From a virus, in IMG/VR virus record IMGVR_UViG_3300034198_021756, positions 1 to 24,953 of that record: 24,953 nt of DNA; one strand, 5' to 3'. Positions 1 through 5,851 of this stretch are shown one piece after another. Below the pieces are notes generated by a model, which ran no database searches, was not told the origin of the DNA, and saw nothing but the letters and a program-made list of their open reading frames with translations. The translations under genes were made by a program, and so were the position numbers. The stretch's first letter is position 1, and every line of letters starts with the position of its first letter.

Positions 1-19
1 AAGCCCCGTCCGCAAGACC

Positions 20-1051
20 ATGCGGGACATGGGCAACAAAACCACCCCCTCGCAATTTCCTGATGGCCTGGAGATCTTCCAAGCCGGGGCCCGCACGGCC
101 ACCAACGGCCAGGTCTATGTGATCACCGAGGCCGATGTCGCTGCCACGGCCGCTGCTTACGACCCCGCCGTCCACGAAGCGCCCCTGGTCATTGGCCATC
201 CCGCAGATGACCACCCCGCCTGGGGTTGGGTCACCAAGCTGTCGGCCGAAGGCGGGACGCTCAAGTCCAGCCACCAGCAGATAGACCCCTCATTCGCCGA
301 GTACTACGGCGCCGGCCGCGTCAAAAAGCGCAGCGCCGCCTTCTACCACCCCGAAGACCCAGCCAATCCGAAGCCTGGCGTCTATTACCTGCGTCACGTC
401 GGCTTCCTGGGTGCCGAGCCTCCAGCCGTCAAAGGCCTGCGTGATCCCAAGTTCGCCGAAGGCGGAAACGACACCGATTTCGGACTCATCTTTTTTTCCG
501 AGCAACCCACCCCCAACCAGGAGCACCCATCCATGACCGAAGCCGAACGAATCGAAGCCGAGCGCAAAGCCAGGGAAGAAGCCGAGCGCAAGGCTGCCGA
601 GGAAGCGCAGAAGACAGCCGCAGCTGTCGCCGAACGCGACCAGGCACGCGCCCAGCTGGCTCAGTTTTCTGAGCAGCAAAAGCGTGATCGCCACACCGCC
701 AACGTCTCGTTCGCGGAAAGCCAAGTCAAGGCCGGCCGCTTGATGCCCAAGGACAAAGACATGGCTGTCGCCACGTTGGACCGCCTGGCCGAGGCCGAAC
801 CAGTGGAGTTTTCCGAAGGTGACACCAAACGCAAGGTCAGCCCCTCTGCCTGGCTGCAGGAGCTGATCGCCGGCAGCAAGCCATCGGTCGATTTCAGTGA
901 GCACGGCGGTGGTCAAGTACCCGAAGGCGAGCAAGGCAGCGCCAAGGGCAAGAGCGACGCCGAGATCGACAAGGCCGCCAAGGCCTACGCCAACAAGCAC
1001 AACGTGAGCTACGCCGAGGCGGTGAGCAAGGTTGTGTCGTTCGAGGGCTGA
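20..1051 (+). CDS. Phage prohead protease, Mu gpI-like, with scaffold C-terminus
   Basis: This is a 343-residue protein whose first ~150 residues resemble the Mu gpI-type head maturation protease. Visible family features are PDGLEIFQAG near the start, VIGHP with His60, KRSAAFY with Ser105 and LRHVGFLGA with His126. I infer these to be a Ser-His-His triad like that of herpesvirus assemblins. The last ~170 residues are a charged Glu/Ala/Lys-rich helix typical of a scaffold, so the protease is probably made fused to scaffold, cleaves capsid-associated proteins during head assembly and is itself removed. It directly precedes the major capsid gene, as in Mu-like phages. The start is uncertain: there is no clear ribosome binding site, ATG at 29 is an equally good choice, and the frame stays open to the left edge, so the gene could begin outside the window. 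Confidence 0.8.
   Translation: MRDMGNKTTPSQFPDGLEIFQAGARTATNGQVYVITEADVAATAAAYDPAVHEAPLVIGHPADDHPAWGWVTKLSAEGGTLKSSHQQIDPSFAEYYGAGRVKKRSAAFYHPEDPANPKPGVYYLRHVGFLGAEPPAVKGLRDPKFAEGGNDTDFGLIFFSEQPTPNQEHPSMTEAERIEAERKAREEAERKAAEEAQKTAAAVAERDQARAQLAQFSEQQKRDRHTANVSFAESQVKAGRLMPKDKDMAVATLDRLAEAEPVEFSEGDTKRKVSPSAWLQELIAGSKPSVDFSEHGGGQVPEGEQGSAKGKSDAEIDKAAKAYANKHNVSYAEAVSKVVSFEG
533..1051 (+). CDS. Nested in-frame scaffold protein, Mu gpZ / lambda Nu3-like
   Basis: An internal ATG at 533 lies in the protease frame and is preceded by AGGAG at 519–523 with a 9-base gap, a better ribosome binding site than any seen for the full-length start. Translation from it would give a 172-residue protein that begins MTEAERIEAERKAREEAE and is a predicted coiled coil for its first ~50 residues, ending in the conserved KAYANKHNVSYAEAVSK segment. 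Mu (I/Z) and lambda (C/Nu3) make their scaffolds in exactly this way, from an in-frame start inside the protease gene. Production of this shorter product is inferred from the start signals and the family precedent. It would act as the internal core that shapes the procapsid and would be lost at maturation. Confidence 0.65.
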   Translation: MTEAERIEAERKAREEAERKAAEEAQKTAAAVAERDQARAQLAQFSEQQKRDRHTANVSFAESQVKAGRLMPKDKDMAVATLDRLAEAEPVEFSEGDTKRKVSPSAWLQELIAGSKPSVDFSEHGGGQVPEGEQGSAKGKSDAEIDKAAKAYANKHNVSYAEAVSKVVSFEG

Positions 1052-1082
1052 TTCCCCCAACTCCCCAGAAGGAAACCACAAC

Positions 1083-2039
1083 ATGATGACGCTCGACGAA
1101 ATCCGTCTCAAAGCCAACCCGGTCCTCACCAACCTGCTGCTCGGCCGTGGCCAGGGCACTATGGTGGCAGACCGCCTGTTCCCCCGACTGCCGCAGTCGC
1201 TGAGCACGGTGACCATTGCCAAGATGGGCGATGCCGCTCGCCGCCGCTACAACCTGCGCCGCGCGCCTGGTACAGCGACCAAGCAGATCACCATCAACTT
1301 CGAGGGGAAGCTCTACACCGTCAAGCAGCACGCGGTAGAAGTTCCCATCCCCCGCGAGCTGATCCGCGAGTCCGACGAAGCCAAGAAGCTCAATCTCGCG
1401 CCCAACATCGGCATCTCCACCGTGGCTATGACCACGGCGCGCGATGTCCTGAACCTGGATTACGAGATCGAGGCGGCCGAGTTTGCCACCGACCCCAGCA
1501 GCTTCGCGCCCGGCCATTCCAAGGCCCTGGCTGGTGCTGAGAAGTGGTCGGCGACCACTGGCATGCCTGTGACAGACATCCTGGCGGCTTCCAATGTGAT
1601 CCGCAAGAAAGTCGGCCGCCGCCCCAACAAGCTGATTCTCTCGGCTGATGCAGAAACCGCTCTGATCTCCAATGCTGAGGTCAAGAGCTACCTGCCATCC
1701 ACGCAGATGGGCCCGGCGACACTGGAGCAGCTCAAGACGATCCTGAAGGTCAAGGAGATCGTTGTAGGCGATGCCTCCTATACGGATGAAGACGACGAAG
1801 GTCATGACGTGTGGGGCAACGCGGCCGTGCTGGCTTACGCGCCCGACATCCCGGCTTCCGGCGAATTCAGCCTGGCAGAGCCCGCTTTCGGCTTTACCAA
1901 CGTCATCGAAGGCCATCCCTTCAGCGAGACGCCCGTGTACCGCGAAACGCAAAAGAGCTGGATCTATGGCGGCACCTTCGAGCGCGCGCCCAACATCGCT
2001 TACCCCGATGCCGGCTTCCTGTTCCTGAACCCGAACTAA
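1083..2039 (+). CDS. Phage major capsid protein
   Basis: This 318-residue protein follows the protease/scaffold gene, the usual place for the major capsid subunit. The start at 1083 is chosen because AAGGA at 1069–1073 sits 9 bases upstream; ATG at 1086 would differ by one residue. The N-terminus (MTLDEIRLKANPVLTNLLLG) and the middle (KLYTVKQHAVEVPIP, MTTARDVLNLDYEIEAAE) match phage capsid proteins of the HK97-fold type found in B3-like and related siphophages. The segment KLILSADAETALISN followed by KVKEIVVGDASY is the typical P-domain/A-domain region, and GFTNVIEGHPFSETPVYRETQKSWIYGG is a typical C-terminal end. Many copies would form the icosahedral shell. The functional call is firm from position and character; the exact family is inferred. 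Confidence 0.85.
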   Translation: MMTLDEIRLKANPVLTNLLLGRGQGTMVADRLFPRLPQSLSTVTIAKMGDAARRRYNLRRAPGTATKQITINFEGKLYTVKQHAVEVPIPRELIRESDEAKKLNLAPNIGISTVAMTTARDVLNLDYEIEAAEFATDPSSFAPGHSKALAGAEKWSATTGMPVTDILAASNVIRKKVGRRPNKLILSADAETALISNAEVKSYLPSTQMGPATLEQLKTILKVKEIVVGDASYTDEDDEGHDVWGNAAVLAYAPDIPASGEFSLAEPAFGFTNVIEGHPFSETPVYRETQKSWIYGGTFERAPNIAYPDAGFLFLNPN

Positions 2040-2051
2040 GGAGCCGCCACC

Positions 2052-2705
2052 ATGACTTTGATCGCAAAGATCCTCATCGTGGCCAGCACCGTGGGTGCTG
2101 ACGGCAAAACGGTGCGCAAAGAGTTCAAGCCCGGTGCAGCAGTGACGGGCCTGAGCGACCACGACGAGCGCGAGCTGCTGAAGATGAAGGCGCTGGCTGA
2201 CACGGACCGAGAAGAAGCCAGCGACCAGTACGACGCCATGCGTGCTGAGCATGCGCAACGCGAATTCGAGCGCGAGCGCCAGGCTGTCCTGCAGAAGCGT
2301 GGATCCACCGAGCCTCCAGCCGGGCTCTTCGCCAGCACTGACGGCACCGGCCAGACCTCTGGCTTGATTGATGGCGCCGGTGGCAATGCTGCTGCTGGCG
2401 ACGGCCAAGGCGGTCAGGGCAGCAACGCTGGCGATGCTCAGGGAACCCAGGCCAGCAGCAGTGTTAGCCAGGCCGCCTCCTTGGTTGATGCAGCCGGTGG
2501 CAATGCTGCTGCTGGCGACGGTCAAGGTGATCAGGGCAGCAGCAATGCTGGCGATGGTCAGGGAGCCCAGGACAGCAGCAACGCTGGCGAGTCCGCAGCA
2601 CCCGCGCCCGACACATCTACAGCTTCCGCTCCCACACCGGCACCCGCAGCTGCTCCCTCGGAGAAGCCCAAGAGTACGGGCAAGGGCGCCCCGAAGCGCA
2701 ACTGA
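2052..2705 (+). CDS. Small phage protein with tandem-repeat Gly/Ala/Gln/Ser tail
   Basis: The 217-residue protein has two parts. Residues 1–~85 are a compact N-terminal region (MTLIAKILIVASTVGADGKTV, then a charged helix with many Arg, Glu and Gln). From ~100 on there is a low-complexity tail with two near-copies of a 39-residue unit built around GGNAAAGDGQG, a partial third, and a Pro/Ala-rich, lysine-ending terminus. AAGGAG at 2038–2043 overlaps the capsid stop codon and lies 8 bases before the ATG, so translation is probably coupled to the capsid gene. I do not recognise a family for certain. Small proteins just after the capsid gene are often head completion or decoration accessories, but that role is only inferred. 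The tail looks unfolded and could be a spacer or surface-exposed. Confidence 0.65.
   Translation: MTLIAKILIVASTVGADGKTVRKEFKPGAAVTGLSDHDERELLKMKALADTDREEASDQYDAMRAEHAQREFERERQAVLQKRGSTEPPAGLFASTDGTGQTSGLIDGAGGNAAAGDGQGGQGSNAGDAQGTQASSSVSQAASLVDAAGGNAAAGDGQGDQGSSNAGDGQGAQDSSNAGESAAPAPDTSTASAPTPAPAAAPSEKPKSTGKGAPKRN
2364..2590 (+). repeat. 117-nt tandem repeat, two near-copies plus a partial third
   Basis: Unit 1 begins at 2364 (ttgattgatggcgccggtgg) and unit 2 at 2481 (ttggttgatgcagccggtgg), giving a period of 117 nucleotides or 39 codons. Within each unit the stretch ggtggcaatgctgctgctgg is identical. A short third element resembling agcagcaacgctggcgag begins near 2574. The repeat lies wholly inside the tail of the small phage protein and keeps its frame, so copy number can change without breaking the gene. 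Confidence 0.85.
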
Positions 2706-2730
2706 CAACCACCCCGAGCGAGAAGCTGCC

Positions 2731-2760
2731 CCCGGTCCAGGTCATGAGCACCTGGCCGGG
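2731..2760 (+). other. Strong stem-loop between head genes
   Basis: CCCGG at 2731–2735, a bulged T, then CCAGGT at 2737–2742 pair with ACCTGG at 2750–2755 and CCGGG at 2756–2760 around a 7-base loop (catgagc). This is an 11-bp stem with one bulge. No T-run follows, so it is not a standard intrinsic terminator. It sits in the only sizeable gap (2706–2804) in the head genes and could be an mRNA processing or stability element; that is inference. Confidence 0.5.
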
Positions 2761-2804
2761 TTGGGCCAGTAGGAAACCCTTTCACATCGACCTGGAGCGA
2801 AACC

Positions 2805-3197
2805 ATGGCATCTCAGAACAACCCCGGCCGCCAGTTTGACAAGCAGCACGCGGTCACCATCGTGGCCACGGCCATCATCGAGAAATACCGCTTTGTCGGC
2901 TACAACGGCCAACACGCAACCAGCGCAGGCGGCGTGCATGACTCTCAGGGCACCAGCGAGTACGGCGCCGCTGTGGGCGCTGCCTTCTCGGCCATCACCA
3001 GCTATTCCGGCCTGGTGGAAATTGCGGCTGGCCAGACCATTGCCTTCGGCGATCCGGTCAAACCTGCGGCCGACGGCAGCGGCAAGGCAGCGCTGGGTGA
3101 CTCCGATGACAACTGCGGCCGCGCCCTGGGCGCCGGTACCGAAGGCCACATCATCGAAGTCCAGATCCAGCGCCACGTTCACCCTGCAACGCCTTGA
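2805..3197 (+). CDS. DUF2190-type phage capsid decoration-like protein
   Basis: The 130-residue protein has the short beta-rich layout of the DUF2190 family: NNPGRQFDKQHAVTIVATAI near the start, a Gly/Ala-rich centre (GTSEYGAAVGAAFSAITSY), VEIAAGQTIAFGDPVKPAADG, and a closing GRALGAGTEGHIIEVQIQ. Members of this family occur beside the major capsid gene in Mu-like and other siphophages and are considered capsid cement or decoration proteins. GGAG at 2794–2797 lies 7 bases upstream of the chosen ATG. The gene is followed by the DUF1320 connector after a 20-base gap, in the usual head-completion order. Family assignment is from sequence character without a search, and the decoration role is family knowledge rather than anything seen here. 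Confidence 0.72.
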   Translation: MASQNNPGRQFDKQHAVTIVATAIIEKYRFVGYNGQHATSAGGVHDSQGTSEYGAAVGAAFSAITSYSGLVEIAAGQTIAFGDPVKPAADGSGKAALGDSDDNCGRALGAGTEGHIIEVQIQRHVHPATP

Positions 3198-3217
3198 TCT
3201 GACGGCAGGCCAATCGC

Positions 3218-3712
3218 ATGAGCTACGCCACCGTCGCCGACATGGTTGCCCGTTTTGGTGCTCTGGAGCTGATCCAGCTCACCGACGTGGACAACATACC
3301 GCCCAGCACCATCGACGAAGCCCGTGTCGGGCTGAAGCTGGAAGACGCCTCGTCTTTCATCGACGGCTATGTGGGCCAGGTCTACCGCCTGCCGCTGCAG
3401 GGTTGCCGCAAGCCCCTGATCCCCGGCCAGCCCGTGGAATACGCCATGCCGCCCGTCCTGGTGCGAATGGCCTGCGATGTGGCGCGCTACTACCTGCACG
3501 ACGACCTGGCCCCCGAAAACGAGGTGTACCGCCGCTACAAGGCGGTCATTGCCGAGCTGGATGCCATCGCCATGGGTAAGTCCATGTTGTCCTGCCCCTG
3601 GGGCGGGTCGCCTGGCTCGCTGGTGGCGGCCGACGCCCAGCAAGGCACTGACGTGCATTTCGATTTCAGCCCACGCGCTGTGACAGACGACACCCTGCGG
3701 GGGTTCGGCTGA
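3218..3712 (+). CDS. Mu gp36-like protein (DUF1320), head-tail connector
   Basis: The 164-residue protein begins MSYATVADMVARFGALELIQLTD, the hallmark N-terminus of the DUF1320/Mu gp36 family. It continues with a helical core (ASSFIDGYVGQVYRLPL, VRMACDVARYYLHDD, VYRRYKAVIAELDAIA). Proteins of this kind sit at the neck between the portal and the tail. The C-terminus (residues ~120–164) is a Gly/Pro-rich extension with a DVHFDFSPRAVTDDTLRGF ending that is also typical of the family. Only a weak ribosome binding site is visible. The stop codon shares one base with the start of the next gene (TGATG), which implies translational coupling. The role as connector is from family knowledge and context. 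Confidence 0.85.
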   Translation: MSYATVADMVARFGALELIQLTDVDNIPPSTIDEARVGLKLEDASSFIDGYVGQVYRLPLQGCRKPLIPGQPVEYAMPPVLVRMACDVARYYLHDDLAPENEVYRRYKAVIAELDAIAMGKSMLSCPWGGSPGSLVAADAQQGTDVHFDFSPRAVTDDTLRGFG

Positions 3713-4167
3713 TGCAAACGACCTGGAATTTTCTCGACGCTCAGACCGGCATCGTCGACCGCCTCAAGGCAAAGACGCAGCCGGCCGATGGCAGCGGCTG
3801 GGCCCGCCTGGTCGGCACCCGCAAGGAGCTGGCGGCCGTGGCCGAGGAAATGCAGGTCACGCCTGCTGTCTATGTCGTTTACGACGGCTTTGCCGTCCTG
3901 CCTGGATCGGACGAGTACTCGCTGCAGCTGAGCCATCGCTGGTTGGTCGTCCTGGCCATCGGCAATGCGGCCAGCCAACGCGAGGCTGCCGCCCTCGACC
4001 AGGAAGCAGGTCCGCACCTGGGCGAACTCATCAAGGCCTTGCATGGCTACACGCCGCCGCAATGCAACAGCCCCCTGGTGATGTCCACACCGCCGAGGCC
4101 TTTCTATAGCCCGGCCAAGTTTGCCTATTACCCGCTGCTGTTCACCGTCAGCAGCATCCATTGCTAG
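3712..4167 (+). CDS. Mu gp37-like (DUF1834-type) tail completion protein
   Basis: The 151-residue protein lies directly after the gp36-like gene, as gp37 does in Mu-like phages. Visible features are an N-terminal helix with IVDRLKAKT, a beta strand PAVYVVYDGFAVL, the segment LSHRWLVVLAIGNAAS, and the closing PKFAYYPLLFTVSSIH-like strand. This alternation of strand and helix fits small alpha/beta tail terminator or joining proteins. It would cap the tail tube and join it to the head. Its ATG overlaps the previous stop by one base. The exact family (DUF1834 or a gpU/gp37-like terminator) is not certain; a tail completion role rests mostly on position. Confidence 0.68.
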   Translation: MQTTWNFLDAQTGIVDRLKAKTQPADGSGWARLVGTRKELAAVAEEMQVTPAVYVVYDGFAVLPGSDEYSLQLSHRWLVVLAIGNAASQREAAALDQEAGPHLGELIKALHGYTPPQCNSPLVMSTPPRPFYSPAKFAYYPLLFTVSSIHC

Positions 4168-4185
4168 TTTTTTTAGGAGAGAGAA

Positions 4186-4989
4186 ATGGCTGAACGCAAA
4201 TTCTGCTGCTTCAAGGGCCGGGGTGAAATCAGCCTGGTCGATTACCTGGCCCGCCTGGCGCGCACCGCAGGCTTCATTCCTGTAGGCAACGCGCCCAGCT
4301 TTGTGCTCAACGCGACCGAGACCACGGAAAACGTGAAGGACTTCACTACGCCTGGCGGTGGTACTGCTTGCGCGTTCCGTGAAATCGACGCCGTCAACGT
4401 CTCCCTGCAACTGCGCTGCCACTCCCCACGCAATTGGTCCATTGCTACTGGGGGCAGCGGTGAAGGTGCCGAGGTGGCAACAGCCGCCGTCGCCAGCGAG
4501 GAGCATGTGCTGTGGCCTGGCACCGTGGAGCCGCTCGACCACCTGGCCGACGACACCGTGGCCATCGTGGTCAAGAGCGCAGACGGTCAAACGACCTATG
4601 ACGTTGGCACCGACTACGAGATCACGCCGGCAGGCTCCATCAAGCTGGTCGAAGGCACCACCATCCCCGCGCCGACAGTAGCGCAGGGCAAGGGACAGCC
4701 CAACATCACGGTCAGCTACACGCGACGCGAGCAGCGCCTGATCCAGCTGTACTCGCAGCCTCCCAAGCCTGTGGCACTCCACTTCGATGGCTACAACGTG
4801 GCCGAAAGCCCCGTCCAGCCCATCCACTTTGACCTCTTCAAGGTGGTCTTTGGCCCGGCCGCGTCCGTGAACGTCATCAGCGACAACCTGGCCCAGCTGG
4901 AGCTGACCGGTACCGTCGAGCGTGATTCCTCGCGCCCCCTGGGCACCTTGGCCAACCCCTTCAGCCAGTACGGCACGCTGAAGATCTGA
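4186..4989 (+). CDS. Major tail tube protein
   Basis: The 267-residue protein comes immediately before the remaining tail genes and has the strongest ribosome binding site in the module (AGGAGAGAG just after a run of seven T, ~6 bases before ATG 4186), as expected for a protein made in many copies. Tail-tube features are the opening ETTENVKDFTTPGGG, a strand ending in VSLQLRCHSP, then DDTVAIVVKSADGQTTYDVG, DYEITPAGSIKLVEG, NITVSYTRREQ, and near the end the characteristic VALHFDGYNVAESPVQPIHFDLFKVVFGPAA and LAQLELTGTVERDSS. Multiple copies would stack as hexamers to make the tube of a long non-contractile tail. Function is inferred with good confidence from layout and position. Confidence 0.82.
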   Translation: MAERKFCCFKGRGEISLVDYLARLARTAGFIPVGNAPSFVLNATETTENVKDFTTPGGGTACAFREIDAVNVSLQLRCHSPRNWSIATGGSGEGAEVATAAVASEEHVLWPGTVEPLDHLADDTVAIVVKSADGQTTYDVGTDYEITPAGSIKLVEGTTIPAPTVAQGKGQPNITVSYTRREQRLIQLYSQPPKPVALHFDGYNVAESPVQPIHFDLFKVVFGPAASVNVISDNLAQLELTGTVERDSSRPLGTLANPFSQYGTLKI

Positions 4990-5001
4990 CGGGCAGGCGC
5001 A

Positions 5002-5850
5002 ATGTATCTGGGCCAGTATGAAGACGCGCGCAACCCTCACCATGTGGGGCGTGGCCGCGTGTTCTTCACTCCACCGCTACTGCCGACAGGCGGCGTGAAT
5101 ATGGACGCCTACGGCCGGCGCTGGGGCAACAACTGGCCCAGCTCTCCTGACATCCCCGGCGATCCACGTATGGCACCCGGCCGATTTGTAGGCAACGCCC
5201 GTGGTCTGGTCGTGCGGCCGTCTCTGCGGCGCTTGCGTACCTCTCCCTGGGATACCAGAGGCAATGCGGTCATCGACAGCATCGCGGCTTCTCTGACGCT
5301 TTATGGCCATGGCGCAGCAAACCTGTCTGACGCTTTGCACGGTCTACGTCTGCAGCATGCCGCACACGAAACCACAGAACAGGTGCGCACAGGCGCGGCC
5401 ACCATCGAAGCGGGCAGCATGCTTTTCACGCGCCACCTGGTCGATATGAGCAAGCCCGTCGAGGTGACACCGTCCTGGTCGACCTGGACTGAGGGCGTGC
5501 ACTGGCGCCGTGAAGCATTCGGCGTGCTTTTGCTGGCTGGCATGTCCGCCCCAGAGAGCGCCCGCATTGATATCCGCTACACGCCAGAAGGCAGCAGCGA
5601 CGAGCTGCAGGTCTTCGGCAATCTGGGCCTTGAGCTGGGCCTGGTCTACGTGGGCCCCAACGTCATCGACGGGCGCATGACCAGGCTGGAGCTGTTCCGC
5701 GCTCGGCCTGAGCTGGGTGATGGCCTCCAGCCCCTTGGCGATGGCGTCAGCACCCTGACCCTGAATTTCAACCTGCAACCCGTGTCCAGCGCTGCTGGCC
5801 GCCCGGCCGAATGGCTGCGCACGACACGCGGTGCATACACAGCAAACTGA
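5002..5850 (+). CDS. Tail protein with a tube-like C-terminal domain
   Basis: The 282-residue protein has an N-terminal ~90 residues rich in Arg, Pro and Gly (MYLGQYEDARNPHHVGRGRV, NWPSSPDIPGDPRMAPGRFV). Residues ~92–270 repeat the tail-tube layout of its neighbour: SLTLYGHGAANLSDALHG, AGSMLFTRHLVDMSKPVEV, EGVHWRREAFGVLLL, ARIDIRYTPEGSS, then ELGLVYVGPNVIDGRMTRLELFRARPE and TLTLNFNLQPVS. The order of strand motifs parallels the major tube protein, so it may be a minor tube or tube-initiator/distal protein. No strong ribosome binding site is seen. I do not recognise a named family; the tube relationship is my reading of the motifs by eye. Confidence 0.6.
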   Translation: MYLGQYEDARNPHHVGRGRVFFTPPLLPTGGVNMDAYGRRWGNNWPSSPDIPGDPRMAPGRFVGNARGLVVRPSLRRLRTSPWDTRGNAVIDSIAASLTLYGHGAANLSDALHGLRLQHAAHETTEQVRTGAATIEAGSMLFTRHLVDMSKPVEVTPSWSTWTEGVHWRREAFGVLLLAGMSAPESARIDIRYTPEGSSDELQVFGNLGLELGLVYVGPNVIDGRMTRLELFRARPELGDGLQPLGDGVSTLTLNFNLQPVSSAAGRPAEWLRTTRGAYTAN

Positions 5851-5851
5851 T

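Noticed and set aside
894-2708. Long - strand open frame (~604 codons) opposite the capsid and small head genes
   Set aside because: It runs antisense to recognisable head genes, is a product of high GC and third-position bias, has no family resemblance, and includes the repeats read backwards.
3535-5043. Long - strand open frame (~502 codons) opposite the connector and tail tube genes
   Set aside because: It is antisense to well-supported tail genes; composition looks like a shadow and no motif is recognisable.
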